64,000 nt of DNA from positions 62,001-126,000 of the forward strand of contig CADFJN010000006.1 of assembly GCA_902834555.1 (NCBI GenBank). Reading direction: 5' to 3'. The DNA comes from Atopobiaceae bacterium (lineage in GTDB: Bacteria > Actinomycetota > Coriobacteriia > Coriobacteriales > Atopobiaceae). The notes beneath the pieces are model-generated. The model saw nothing but the letters and a program-made list of their open reading frames with translations. It had not been told where the DNA came from and searched no databases. Numbering within the stretch: position 1 is the first letter of the stretch; the number at the start of each line of letters is the position of its first letter. Positions 1-9,544 of the stretch are shown one piece after another. A program made the position numbers and the translations under genes.

Positions 1-921
1 TCGCTCAACATGGACCTCTCGGTGAGCTGCCCTCGCGTCCCCGAGGCCGGTGAGACCATCATTGGCCGGGGTTTTCTCGCAAGCCCCGGTGGCAAGGGCG
101 CCAACCAGGCCATGGCCTCTGCGCGCATGGGCGCCACCACGCACATGGTGGGCGCCGTGGGCAAGGACGTCTTTGGCACGCGCCTGGTGCAGTCGCTCGT
201 GGAGGCTGGCGTCCTCTGCGAGCGCGTCCGCGCCCTGAAGGACGTTCCCACCGGCACGGCAACCATCCTTCGTGCGCAAGGCGACAATCGCATCGTTGTG
301 GATCCGGGCGCCAACGCCGTCACTCACGCTGACGTGGTCTGCTCGGTCATCGATGACATCGCGGAGCCTGGCGACATCTTTCTCACGCAGCTTGAATGCG
401 ACATTGACGCCACCATGGACGCCATCGCCTACGCACGCGAGTCTGGCCTCTACACCATCTTGAACGCCGCCCCGGCGGCGCCGCTCCCGTCGGACATCTA
501 CCAGTCGATTGACCTTCTTTGCGTAAACGAGACCGAGTGCCAGGCGCTCACGGATATCTCGCCCGAGACCGAGACTGGCTGCATGCGCGCGCTCATGGCA
601 TTCTCGGCGCGTGGCGTGGCAACCACGGTCATCACGCTTGGGTCGCGCGGTTCGGTTGCGCTCATCGCCGACGACATGTACCGCGTGGAGCCCTACAAGG
701 TGGACGCGGTGGACACCACTGCCGCTGGCGACGCGTACCTTGGTGCCCTTGCGGTGCAGCTCTCGCATGGGCTCGACATTATCGATGCCCTGCGTTGGGC
801 CTCGGTGGCCGGTGCCCTGGCAACCACCCGCGAGGGTGCCCAGCGCTCGATCCCCACCTTCGATGAGGTCGAGCATGAGACAAGGGGACAGTCCCCTTGT
901 CTCATCGATGAGTTTGAATGA
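1..921 (+). CDS. rbsK: Ribokinase (PfkB family), 5' end cut by window
   Basis: This is a sugar kinase that phosphorylates ribose to ribose-5-phosphate with ATP. The reading frame is already open at base 1 (SLNMDLSV), so the true start and roughly ten residues lie outside the window. The family signatures GGKGANQA near the N-terminus and DTTAAGDAYLG near the C-terminus, with its catalytic Asp, are both present. The last 15 codons or so run through a 31-bp palindromic repeat (875-905), and the TGA stop at 919-921 lies inside a second copy. The native C-terminus has therefore probably been replaced by repeat-encoded residues. It converges on the DUF6541 gene. The family assignment is firm; ribose as the exact substrate is inferred. 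Confidence 0.9.
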   Translation, partial: SLNMDLSVSCPRVPEAGETIIGRGFLASPGGKGANQAMASARMGATTHMVGAVGKDVFGTRLVQSLVEAGVLCERVRALKDVPTGTATILRAQGDNRIVVDPGANAVTHADVVCSVIDDIAEPGDIFLTQLECDIDATMDAIAYARESGLYTILNAAPAAPLPSDIYQSIDLLCVNETECQALTDISPETETGCMRALMAFSARGVATTVITLGSRGSVALIADDMYRVEPYKVDAVDTTAAGDAYLGALAVQLSHGLDIIDALRWASVAGALATTREGAQRSIPTFDEVEHETRGQSPCLIDEFE

Positions 922-948
922 GACAAAGGGACTGTCCCCTTGTCTCAC
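875..948. repeat. Two copies of the ATGAGACAAAGGGAC palindrome (R1, R2)
   Basis: Copy R1 (875-905) is a perfect 31-bp palindrome with arms ATGAGACAAGGGGAC around one central base. Copy R2 (918-947) starts 43 bp later and differs by a few bases. R1 is translated as the C-terminus of ribokinase. R2 gives the TGA stop of ribokinase on the plus strand and the TGA stop of the DUF6541 gene on the minus strand. The pair may also act as a bidirectional terminator hairpin. Confidence 0.9.
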
Positions 949-2987
949 TCAGCAGCGGTGATGCGGTAGAGCTTGTAGCCGTTCTCCTCGAGCACCAGCT
1001 CGAAGCCGGGTGTGTCGTCGGTGATGTAGTTGGTGCCGCGCCACTTGGTAGCGTCGTAGGTGTCCTTCACAAAGGTGTTGTTGCGCTCGTCCGTGCTCAT
1101 GACCAGGACGTAGCGTGCCCCCACGGACTCAACGGCCTCCTGCACCTGCGGGTCGTTGGCAATGTTATAGAGCCTCTGGCGAATCACACGGCTCTGCCAG
1201 GTCTCGCTGCTTGTGCCGTAGCCCGAGAAGAAGCGGTAGTAACAGCGCAGCCCCGTGACGCCATAGCCAAAGACACTCCCGTCGAAGGGCTGATTGATGA
1301 CCAGCTCGTCACCCACCAGGCGGTGAACGCTCTCCATGAAGTCCGTCTCCTGGTAGGTGAGTGGCGCGTCGTGCGAGTAGGCACGGCATGCGTAGCTTTC
1401 GTAGGTGTCCCAGGGGCTGCTCTTCTCGTAGCTAAAACCACTGCGGGCCTGGCCAGGGTAGAAGAGCGCTAGCGGCACGTAGGCCGCTGCCACGACAAGC
1501 GCCGCGACTGCAGGAAGCGCGCGCCAGCCGCGCACGGGCGTCAGGCGCACAAGTTTGCACGCGCCCTCGACCACGGCATCCAGTCCGTATGAGATGAGTG
1601 GTACCGAGAAAATCGTTGCCAGAGACCCAATGCGGTAGGGGTCCGAGTACCAGTAGCCAATGAGGACGGACCTAAAGGCGTCATCCGTGGAAGAGCAGGC
1701 CACATACATCATGTAGGCGGCAATCACGTAGGGCACCACGGCCCAGCGCGTGTCTCGGCGAGAGACGAGAAGCACCCCGCCCACCAGCAGAATTGCCGCG
1801 GGGAAGAGCTGCTCGGCGTCGGGGGCGGGCCACATCCCACGCATGTAGCTCAGGTGCAAGACGTTGGTGATGGCGCCGTCGCCTTCGGCAAAGGAATCCC
1901 AGTGGTAGCTCACGAGGTCTGCGAAGGCGGGGATCTTTGTTGCGCCAACCCAGGCAACCACGCAGAAGACGGCAAACGCCACGGCAAGCGCGCGCGGCCC
2001 AACGGTCACATGCGAGCCAAGCCGTACGTGCAGGTTGGAGCTGCCAAGCTGGGCAACAACCCACGGTGCCAGGAAGACCGCCATAGAGAAGACCACGTTG
2101 GGATGGAGAAGAACCGTCCCACAGGTGGCCAGAAACCAAGCAGAAAGGTGACTTGCCGTTGCCTGGCGGCAGCCATCTTGCTCGAAGGCACGCATGAAGA
2201 GGGCGCAGAGGGCGGGTAGCATAGCAAAGGCGGCGATGTTGGGGTAGACCGGTCCCCAGTTGCAGATGCCCCACGGGAAGATGGTGAGCGTTAGCGATGC
2301 CGCGGTCCCAAGGGCAACCACGCGCGTGCGCCCAGGGAAGATGGTCGAGAGCAGCACCAGCAGCGAGAGCGGATAGACCACGGCCATGAGGGCAAGGTTC
2401 ACTGCGTTGACCGCGCTGGTCACACTCACGTTGGTGGCAAGGGCGACGGTTGCACACAGCACGTGCCAGCCCGAGGGGTAATAGCCCGTGGGCTGTACCG
2501 CGACAAGCGCGTCCGACTCGGTTGCGTAGGAGCTGCCGTCAAGAGGCGACATCGAGAGCGAGTCCATCATCGCGCGGATGGAGTTGATGTGGTGCACCGA
2601 GTCGTAGTCCTGATGGAAGGCGTTGGGGGAGGGGAGAATGCCCGCGAGAAAGACGTAGCCGGCGGCCAGCCCTGCCACGAGGAAGAGTGCCACGAGAGCG
2701 GGGCGCACGGGTGGCGCGCCGTCGCGTGTCCCGGAGAGGAAGCGGTTGCGGAGAAGTGCCGCTACCAGTAGCAGCGCGGAGGGCAGTCCCACCATCATGG
2801 CGGGCGTGGCCGGAACATTAACCAGGTAGAGCACCTGGCCCATAAGGCAGATGATGGCCATGCCAAGCGGTGCCGAGGCGAGAAGCGCCGTCATGCGGGG
2901 GAGTCCCAAGGTGCGGCCAAGCAGGTACCCTGGCACGCCCAGGAAGAGCAGTGTCACAAACACCGTGAGGTAGAAGGAGAGCCACAT
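945..2987 (-). CDS. DUF6541-type polytopic membrane protein, surface polysaccharide cluster
   Basis: This is a large integral membrane protein of 680 residues with about a dozen hydrophobic segments and a soluble C-terminal domain (VINQPFDGS, ARYVLVMSTDER, TDDTPGFELVLEENGYKLY). The start was placed at MWLSFYLTVF because it aligns with the start of its paralogue at 3180 (MWPLFFLACL). A longer open frame reaching 3086 has no good ribosome-binding site. The architecture resembles GT-C glycosyltransferases, and the neighbours are polysaccharide genes, so a role in building or exporting a surface glycan is inferred. The TGA stop lies inside palindrome R2. It is divergent from its paralogue across about 190 bp. 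Confidence 0.8.
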   Translation of the reverse strand: MWLSFYLTVFVTLLFLGVPGYLLGRTLGLPRMTALLASAPLGMAIICLMGQVLYLVNVPATPAMMVGLPSALLLVAALLRNRFLSGTRDGAPPVRPALVALFLVAGLAAGYVFLAGILPSPNAFHQDYDSVHHINSIRAMMDSLSMSPLDGSSYATESDALVAVQPTGYYPSGWHVLCATVALATNVSVTSAVNAVNLALMAVVYPLSLLVLLSTIFPGRTRVVALGTAASLTLTIFPWGICNWGPVYPNIAAFAMLPALCALFMRAFEQDGCRQATASHLSAWFLATCGTVLLHPNVVFSMAVFLAPWVVAQLGSSNLHVRLGSHVTVGPRALAVAFAVFCVVAWVGATKIPAFADLVSYHWDSFAEGDGAITNVLHLSYMRGMWPAPDAEQLFPAAILLVGGVLLVSRRDTRWAVVPYVIAAYMMYVACSSTDDAFRSVLIGYWYSDPYRIGSLATIFSVPLISYGLDAVVEGACKLVRLTPVRGWRALPAVAALVVAAAYVPLALFYPGQARSGFSYEKSSPWDTYESYACRAYSHDAPLTYQETDFMESVHRLVGDELVINQPFDGSVFGYGVTGLRCYYRFFSGYGTSSETWQSRVIRQRLYNIANDPQVQEAVESVGARYVLVMSTDERNNTFVKDTYDATKWRGTNYITDDTPGFELVLEENGYKLYRITAAE

Positions 2988-3179
2988 ATCCTGTTTTGTC
3001 CGCTTCGTTCGAGGGTGGATGCGCGCGGGGTGTCCCGCGAGTTCAACCCTCCCATCGTAGTCCATGAGGACGCATACCGAACGCAATAACGTGGTGCATG
3101 ATAGACTACCTGCTGGGCTGGCATACCGCCCGCCCCTTTTGTCGTCCTCCCACGAGGAGGGGATGGGAGCGGCGCCCTC

Positions 3180-5234
3180 ATGTGGCCCTTGTTCTTCCTT
3201 GCATGCTTGTTATTGGTGGCTATCCTCTATCTGCCGGGTGCGTTTGCGTTTTGCGCTCTGGGACTTCGCCTTGAGGATGCTGTTGCCTGCGCCCCCATCT
3301 ACGGAGTGGCTCTTATCTCGCTGAATGCAGTGATTCTGCCGCACATTGGCCTCTCGGCTTCGCTCCTCACGCTTGTTGTGCCAGCACTCGCGTTTGGAGT
3401 GATTGCCTATGCGGTCGCCGCGGTGCGCAGGCGGAAGGCGGCCGGACAAGTCAAAGGGCAGACGTTATCCGAGACGGGCCGCCTTTTGGTCTGTGGCTAC
3501 AGCGTTCCTGCCTGGAGCGTCCTCGTTGCCTATGGCGTTTTGGGTGGAAGCATATGCTGCCTGGTGTTTGTCCGCAATCTGGGAGATCCGCAGGCCTTCC
3601 TCCAGTCCTACGACAACGGCTTTCACCTTGCCGCTATAAGGACCTATCTCTCCACTGGCAACTTTTCGTCATTCTCGAGCTTCTACTACGTCCCTGGAGA
3701 GGTAATGCCCATGGTCTCGCAGGGCGGGTTCTATCCCAGCGCCTGGCATGACCTGTGCGCCCTTGTCGCCCAGACCTTCTCTGTACCTGTGACCCTTTCC
3801 GTGAACGTGGTCAACGCTACGCTGGCGGGCGTGGTTTTCCCTGTCTCGGTATTCTTCCTTCTGCGACGTCTCTTTCCGGGGAAGGACTCCGTTGTTGTTG
3901 CCGGCGCCTTCGTCGCCCCTGCCTTTGCCTGCTATCCGTGGGACTATCTCACCTGGGGGCCGCTCTACCCCAATCTGCTCACAACCGCCCTGGTACCGCT
4001 TGGCGTTGGCGCATTTGTTGCCCTCGTGCGTCCTGCCAGCGAGAAAGGCGTGCGCGTGCGTATGCTCCTCGTCTTTCTTGCTGCCTGCATAGCCGAGGCA
4101 TTTGCCCAGCCAAACGGCATCTTCACGATGGCGGCGCTGCTTGCGGCGTATCTTGTGTGGGCAGCCATGAGGGCTGCGAAAGATGCGCGCGAGGCGGGAC
4201 GGCGTGCACCCGCGCCACTGGTTGCGGGCGTCCTGGCGTTTTTTGCCGTTGGATGCATTTGGGTTGGCTGCTACAAGCTCCCCATGCTCCACAAGGTTGT
4301 GACCTTTAACTGGCCAGCTACCCTAGGGCTTCGCGGAGGAGGGCTCGCGGCCCTTTCGCTGGGCATGAACGGCCATCCGGCTCAGTGGGTGCTTGCGGCC
4401 ATAGTGATTGTGGGCGTTGTCTGCGCCATACTAGACCGTTCGCGTGATTACTGGTGGCTTTCGGTCTCTTGGGCATTCATTGCGGCATGCTTTGTGATAG
4501 ATGTGGCGACAGAAGGCACGCTCAAGCGCGTTACCTGCGGGTTCTGGTATGCAGATCCGCATCGCATTGCGGCAAATCTCTGCCTTGCGGCAATTCCGCT
4601 TGCAGCCCTTGGTCTCTCGTGGCTGGGCGAGAAGCTGGCAAATGTGCTTGGACGTACCGAACGCTCTGCCGTCCCTCTGACAGTGGCAGTTGCCGCCGGC
4701 CTTGCTGTAACCTTCCCCTCGTATCTTCCCGTTGCTTCTACCGAGGGTCCTACTGCTTTCGCAAGCCTTGGGGCAACTGTTGAGTATCAGAGCGGCCTTG
4801 ACAATGTTCTTCTCGACGCAGATGAGATGGAATTCTCCAAAGAGGCGCTTGCGATGATCCCAGAGGGCTCCCTGGTGATAAACGAGCCAAACGATGGCAG
4901 CACCTTCCTCTATCCGCTCCTCGATGCGAAGATCTACTACCACGCATTTGCGTTCTTCGACGGCACTCCCAACGAGACCGAGGAGAGTCTCCTCATTCGC
5001 CATCACCTTAGCGAATACGCCACGCGGCAGGACGTTCGCGATGCGGTCTCGTCGATTGGCGCTTCTTACGTGCTCGTACTTGACCAAGGGCCTGACGAGG
5101 GAAACGATCGCCCGCGCCTCTGGTCGTATTACTACGAGCAGTGGAACGGAATCGGGGACATTACGGACGACACTCCCGGATTCACGGTTGTTCTCGCCCG
5201 CGGCGACATGCGCCTGTACAAGATTGGGGGCTAG
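3180..5234 (+). CDS. DUF6541-type polytopic membrane protein (paralogue)
   Basis: A 684-residue multi-pass membrane protein, collinear with the product of 945-2987. Matching stretches are the QSYDNGFH versus QDYDSVHH loop, YPSAWHDLCA versus YPSGWHVLCA, VINEPNDGSTF versus VINQPFDGSVF, and TDDTPGFTVVLARGDMRLY at the end. The shared Asp/His-containing first large loop is where GT-C type enzymes carry catalytic acids, but no enzymatic activity is demonstrated. A GAGGAGGGG stretch lies about 20 bases upstream of ATG 3180, further than usual. It leads directly into the broken acyltransferase gene two bases after its stop. Confidence 0.8.
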   Translation: MWPLFFLACLLLVAILYLPGAFAFCALGLRLEDAVACAPIYGVALISLNAVILPHIGLSASLLTLVVPALAFGVIAYAVAAVRRRKAAGQVKGQTLSETGRLLVCGYSVPAWSVLVAYGVLGGSICCLVFVRNLGDPQAFLQSYDNGFHLAAIRTYLSTGNFSSFSSFYYVPGEVMPMVSQGGFYPSAWHDLCALVAQTFSVPVTLSVNVVNATLAGVVFPVSVFFLLRRLFPGKDSVVVAGAFVAPAFACYPWDYLTWGPLYPNLLTTALVPLGVGAFVALVRPASEKGVRVRMLLVFLAACIAEAFAQPNGIFTMAALLAAYLVWAAMRAAKDAREAGRRAPAPLVAGVLAFFAVGCIWVGCYKLPMLHKVVTFNWPATLGLRGGGLAALSLGMNGHPAQWVLAAIVIVGVVCAILDRSRDYWWLSVSWAFIAACFVIDVATEGTLKRVTCGFWYADPHRIAANLCLAAIPLAALGLSWLGEKLANVLGRTERSAVPLTVAVAAGLAVTFPSYLPVASTEGPTAFASLGATVEYQSGLDNVLLDADEMEFSKEALAMIPEGSLVINEPNDGSTFLYPLLDAKIYYHAFAFFDGTPNETEESLLIRHHLSEYATRQDVRDAVSSIGASYVLVLDQGPDEGNDRPRLWSYYYEQWNGIGDITDDTPGFTVVLARGDMRLYKIGG

Positions 5235-5235
5235 T

Positions 5236-6158
5236 GTGGCAGCTTCCCAGACCACGGTGGTGGCTGTTCCCGCTGCCGGCAAGCTGCCTTCGCGACGCCT
5301 TCCCGAGAGCAAGCTTGGCGACTTCTACCTCAAGAAGTTTCGCGGCATTATTCTCCCGGCGCTGGTGATCTTCTTTGTCTGCGCCCTTTACGACCTGCGT
5401 GCAGACCCGGTCTCGCTGCGCCACGTGGTGGGCTACTTCGTTCGTGGGAGCCTGGGACAGTACTCCGGCATCGAGTACTGGTTTATCTTCTCGCTTGCCA
5501 AGCTGCTGCTTGCGGCCCCTTCCTCGCTCCTGCGTTCGCACACCCATCTCCCAAGCGCGCCAAGGCGTTCCTGGGCATTGGACTTGCCTGGTTTGCGGTG
5601 CTCTTTGTCTGCAACAACACGGGCGTTGACTTCTCCTGGGACTTCCTCTTATCGGATTTTGTCTTTCCGTTCTGTCTTGGTCCCAGCATCGAGGAGCTTC
5701 TCTCTGGCAGACGTGCCCGGAGGGCGCTGGCGGTTGTGACCCCGCTCTCGTGGATAGCGACGACCTATCTGGTACTCCAGGGATGGCGCACCGGAGCCTT
5801 TGACAACTCTCCCCTCTATATGCTGCTTTCATTTGGCATCTACATTGGTCTTCTCTCTTTTGGCAGGCGCCTTGCCGCGCGCGGCTCCCTCGACGGGCGC
5901 CTCGGTTCGGTCATCTCCTTCGTCGCGCGCCACTCATTCACGGTGTATTTGGTTCACCTGATGGTTTTGATGCCCATTGCATACCGCATCCCAGGAGGCT
6001 GCGGTATGGTCTCTTTAGCGTTCTATCCTCTTGTGATTGTCTTGGTGGTCCTTCTGTCCCTTGGGGTTGCCGTGGTTCTCGACACGGTTCTCGTGAAGCC
6101 CTGCCAGGCCCTTCTCGACAGGATCGTCAGTCGTTTCTGCGCTCGCGGGGATGCGTAA
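5236..6158 (+). pseudogene. Acyltransferase 3 (OafA-like) remnant, N-truncated and frameshifted
   Basis: The upstream part from GTG 5236 encodes LGDFYLKKFRGIILPALVIF and YWFIFSLAKLLLAA. The downstream part, in another frame, encodes PFLAPAFAHPSPKRAK and then FLGIGLAWFAVLFVCNNTG, continuing to 6158 (RHSFTVYLVHLMVL). The two join if one C is added to the CCCC run near 5516-5519. Members of this O-acetyltransferase family normally start about 80 residues earlier, with a first transmembrane helix carrying a catalytic His. That part is absent here, so the gene looks degenerate independently of the frameshift. It would otherwise have O-acetylated a surface glycan. Confidence 0.7.
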
Positions 6159-6181
6159 CGTAAGACTTTCGGAGGTTTATC

Positions 6182-7333
6182 GTGAGCGACATCCATCAGC
6201 CCCTCGTCTCGGTGCTGGTCCCCATCTACAACGTCGAGACCTACCTCGAGCAGTGCCTCTCGTCTCTTGCCGCCCAGACCCTTAAGGACATTGAGGTTAT
6301 CTGCATTAACGATGGCTCCACCGATTCCTCGCCTGCGATCATCCAGTCCTTCCTGGACCGGGACAGCCGCTTCCGCCTGGTGGACAAGTCCAACAGCGGC
6401 TACGGGGACTCCATGAACCGCGGCCTTGACGCTGCGCGCGGCAAGTACGTGGCCATCCTCGAGTCCGATGACTTCATGGACCCTGACGGCCTTGAGTACA
6501 TGGTCGAGCAGGCCGAGCGCGCCTCGCTCGAGGTCTTCAAGTGCAACTTCTGGCTCTATTGGTCCAAGCCCACCGAAAATCACTCCTTCCGCCACAATCT
6601 CTACTTCCCGCTTGCATCTCCCCAGATGATAGAGATGGGCCCCCATGCGCCCGTGGACTACCCAGAGGTCTTCTGGTCAAAGGCGTCCATCTGGAGCGCC
6701 CTCTACTTGAGGGGCTTCCTAGAGGAGAACCACATTCGCTTCCTTCCCACGCCCGGTGCCTCCTACCAGGACTCCAGCTTCACCTTCAAGGTGCTTGCGT
6801 GCGCGCATCGCATTGCCTACTCCGGTCGCGCCTTTGTCCACTACCGACAGGACAACGAGAAGTCCTCGGTCAACTCCAAGGGCAAGGTCTTCTGCACCTG
6901 CGACGAGCACGCCGAGATGCGCCGTTTCCTTGATGAGGACCGCCCCGACCTCAAGGCCGCCCTCGACCCCATTCGCGCGCACGTGAAGTTCCTCAACTAC
7001 CGTTGGAACTACGGCCGCCTTACGCCGGATCTTCGCCCCTCCTTCCTCAAGCGCTTTACCGTCGAGATGCGCGAGGAGGTGGAGCGAGGCGCCATTCCAC
7101 GCGGCTACTTCGACGGCACGCTGCGTCCCTCGGGTACCGACCAGGACCGCTTCCGCTACTTCGAGCCCTGGGAGATAAGCGAGGTGGCAGACATCATGAA
7201 CGAGCCTGCCTACTTTGCCGCGCACTTTGCAAGCGAGACAAGTCCCGACCGCGCGCAGACCGTGCGCACCTATTGGGAGGCTGGCGGTCCCCGCTACCTT
7301 CTGCGAGTACTGCAAGAAAAGGCATCCCGATGA
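6182..7333 (+). CDS. Family 2 glycosyltransferase
   Basis: A 383-residue GT2 enzyme that transfers a sugar from a nucleotide donor to a growing glycan on the cytoplasmic face. The GT-A fold is seen in SVLVPIYNVETYLEQCL, INDGSTDSS, NSGYGDSMNRGLD and the metal-binding ESDDF. The start is GTG 6182 behind GGAGGTTTATC. The C-terminal half (SIWSALYLR, PGASYQDSSFTFK, YRQDNEKSSVNS) is shared with the next gene, so the two arose by duplication. The stop overlaps the ATG at 7330 of the next frame, consistent with one transcript for 6182-9512. Confidence 0.9.
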   Translation: MSDIHQPLVSVLVPIYNVETYLEQCLSSLAAQTLKDIEVICINDGSTDSSPAIIQSFLDRDSRFRLVDKSNSGYGDSMNRGLDAARGKYVAILESDDFMDPDGLEYMVEQAERASLEVFKCNFWLYWSKPTENHSFRHNLYFPLASPQMIEMGPHAPVDYPEVFWSKASIWSALYLRGFLEENHIRFLPTPGASYQDSSFTFKVLACAHRIAYSGRAFVHYRQDNEKSSVNSKGKVFCTCDEHAEMRRFLDEDRPDLKAALDPIRAHVKFLNYRWNYGRLTPDLRPSFLKRFTVEMREEVERGAIPRGYFDGTLRPSGTDQDRFRYFEPWEISEVADIMNEPAYFAAHFASETSPDRAQTVRTYWEAGGPRYLLRVLQEKASR

Positions 7334-7347
7334 GCGGGGAGGAAGAG

Positions 7348-8466
7348 ATGATTCAGACCCCTATGGTCTCCGTGATCGTGCCGATCTACAACGCGTCGCG
7401 CTTTCTCGGGAAGTGCCTCTCATCCCTTGCCGCTCAGACTTTCGACGACTTCGAGGCCATCTGCGTGGACGACGGCTCCACGGACGCCTCGGCCAACATC
7501 GTGCGTGGGTTTGTCGACAGGGACGAGCGCTTTTCCCTGGTGAGCAAGGAGAACTCCGGCTACGGGGCCTCTATGAACATGGGCCTCGACCGTGCGCGCG
7601 GTCGTTATGTTGCCATTCTCGAGTCCGATGACTTCTTTGACCCGCAGGCGCTTGAGCTTCTCGTCTTTGCCGCCGAGGCCGCGGACGCAGACGTTGCGAA
7701 GGGCAATTTCTGGCTTTACTGGTCAAGCCCCAGCGAGCGTCGCGTGCCCTTCTCGGTTGTCGATGCGCCGCTGGTAGGGAGGACCATCTGCCCGCGCAGG
7801 GATGACGACATGGCGATCTTCTTCCGCAAGCCGTCCATCTGGTCGGGCGTCTACCGTCGCTCTTTCCTCGAGGAGAACGGCATTCGCTTTCTTGAGACGC
7901 CTGGTGCCTCGTACCAGGATGCCGGCTTCAACTTCAAGGTGTGGGCGGCTGCCGAGCGTGCGACCTTCATTGCCGACTGCGTGCTGTGCTACCGCCAGGA
8001 CAACGAGGCCTCGTCTGTGAAGTCGAGTGCGAAGGCCTTCTGCGTGTGCGACGAGTATCAGTCGATGGCCGAGTTTGTGGACGAGCACTTCTCGGGTGCC
8101 GAGGCCTCTCGCCTTACGAGTATCCTCGAGCGCATGAAGCTTGATAGCTACCTCTGGAACTATGATCGGCTTGATGAGGGCCTGCGGCCCGAGTTCGTAG
8201 AGCGCATCTCGCACGAGTTAGCAGACGATGTGGCAAAGGGTCGCGTTGACCGCACGCTCTTCGAGCCCGGTGCCGCCGCCGACCTCGATGCAATCATCAC
8301 GGACCCCAAGCGCTTCGTGCGCTCTCGCAAGGCGCAGGCAGGTCCAGTGGGGGGCGCCGTTCGCTACCTCGTGTTAGGCGGGATGCCCCTGCTCTCGAAG
8401 GCGGTGCAGTTCAAGGTTCGCGGCCACTCGGTGCGCAGAACTAACCAGGAGGGGGCAGCCCTGTGA
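7348..8466 (+). CDS. Family 2 glycosyltransferase (duplicate of previous)
   Basis: A 372-residue GT2 enzyme with VSVIVPIYNASRFLGKCL, DDGSTDAS, NSGYGASMNMGLD and ESDDF. ATG 7348 was chosen because GGGGAGGA ends four bases before it. An alternative ATG at 7330 overlaps the previous stop but has a weaker site. The longest open frame begins at 7003, inside the preceding gene, and is not credible. The product is closely similar to that of 6182-7333 over its whole length (SIWSGVYRR, PGASYQDAGFNFK), suggesting the pair adds two related sugars to the same glycan. Confidence 0.9.
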   Translation: MIQTPMVSVIVPIYNASRFLGKCLSSLAAQTFDDFEAICVDDGSTDASANIVRGFVDRDERFSLVSKENSGYGASMNMGLDRARGRYVAILESDDFFDPQALELLVFAAEAADADVAKGNFWLYWSSPSERRVPFSVVDAPLVGRTICPRRDDDMAIFFRKPSIWSGVYRRSFLEENGIRFLETPGASYQDAGFNFKVWAAAERATFIADCVLCYRQDNEASSVKSSAKAFCVCDEYQSMAEFVDEHFSGAEASRLTSILERMKLDSYLWNYDRLDEGLRPEFVERISHELADDVAKGRVDRTLFEPGAAADLDAIITDPKRFVRSRKAQAGPVGGAVRYLVLGGMPLLSKAVQFKVRGHSVRRTNQEGAAL

Positions 8467-9512
8467 GCCGCATCTCTGTTCTTGTGCCCGTATACAACGT
8501 CGAGGGGTATCTCGATGCATGCCTGGGCTCGCTCGAGGATCAGTCGCTCGCGGACATCGACATCATCTGCGTGAACGACGGCTCCACCGACGGATCGCGT
8601 GCGGTGCTCGCCCGGTGGCAGAAGCGCGATCCCCGCGTGCGGGTGATAGACAAGCCCAATGGCGGGCTCTCCTCGGCGAGAAACGCTGGCATCGACGCGG
8701 CAACCACCGAGTACGTGTGCTTCCTCGACTCGGACGACCGCTTTCATCCCAACGCTTGCGCCGAGATGGTGCGCCTTCTCGACCAGACCGGTGCCGACGT
8801 GCTCACCTTTGGTGCCACGCTCTGCCCGCCCAACACGCGGGACAGCTGGCTTGAGCGTGTGCTTTCTCCTCGCGATGCGGTCTTTGACGGCTATGACTCG
8901 GAGCTCATGTTCCACGAGGCCTCAAGGCCCTTCTCGTGGCGCACTGCCTGCCGTCGAGACTTCCTTGTCGAGAAAGGCATCCGCTTTGAGGAAGACGTGC
9001 GCTTTGGCGAGGACCAAGTCTTCGACTTTGCCATCTACCCGCGCGCTTCTCGTACGGTGCTCTCTTCCGAGAAGCTCTACGAGTACCGCGTTGCCCGCGA
9101 GGGCTCGCTCATGGCACGCATGAATGCAGATGTCACAGCCAAGATGCTCGAGCACGTGAACATTGTCGACCACATTCTTAACGACTGGGAGCGTGGCGGT
9201 TTTCTGGGCATGGATGACGAGAACCTCATCGAGTTTATCATGGAGTTTGTGATGCGCGAGGCGATTCGCCAGGATGATGCCGTCTACCAGCGGGTTGCTG
9301 CGGCGCTGCGGCCGGTGCTCCTCGCGCGCTGGAACGAGGATGCCCTCTCCTCCATGGATGTGCTTGCGACGACCCACGCCATGCTTGTGAATGCAACGCT
9401 CGACCCCAAGGGCATGGTGCTCCCCGCACGACAAGCGCTAGCGATTGCGTACTTTGTCGAGCATCGACATCCCCGCGTGTCTCGTGCCCTTAGGGGAGGT
9501 CTCCGCCGCTAG
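8463..9512 (+). CDS. Family 2 glycosyltransferase
   Basis: A 349-residue GT2 enzyme with ISVLVPVYNVEGYLDACL, VNDGSTDGS, GGLSSARNAGIDAA and the DSDDRF metal-binding motif. GTG 8463 overlaps the TGA of the upstream gene (GTGA), with AGGAGGGG upstream, which indicates translational coupling. It is less similar to the two upstream transferases than they are to each other and belongs to the EpsJ/WcaA-like group. It ends the polysaccharide transcription unit and converges on the HAD phosphatase gene 32 bp away. Confidence 0.9.
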   Translation: MSRISVLVPVYNVEGYLDACLGSLEDQSLADIDIICVNDGSTDGSRAVLARWQKRDPRVRVIDKPNGGLSSARNAGIDAATTEYVCFLDSDDRFHPNACAEMVRLLDQTGADVLTFGATLCPPNTRDSWLERVLSPRDAVFDGYDSELMFHEASRPFSWRTACRRDFLVEKGIRFEEDVRFGEDQVFDFAIYPRASRTVLSSEKLYEYRVAREGSLMARMNADVTAKMLEHVNIVDHILNDWERGGFLGMDDENLIEFIMEFVMREAIRQDDAVYQRVAAALRPVLLARWNEDALSSMDVLATTHAMLVNATLDPKGMVLPARQALAIAYFVEHRHPRVSRALRGGLRR

Positions 9513-9544
9513 CCGCCGTGCGGCCCACGCGCGGCCCGCCGGCC

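Noticed and set aside
7003..7347. N-terminal extension of the second glycosyltransferase
   Set aside because: The frame is open but overlaps the preceding gene and encodes non-homologous sequence; a strong ribosome-binding site precedes 7348.
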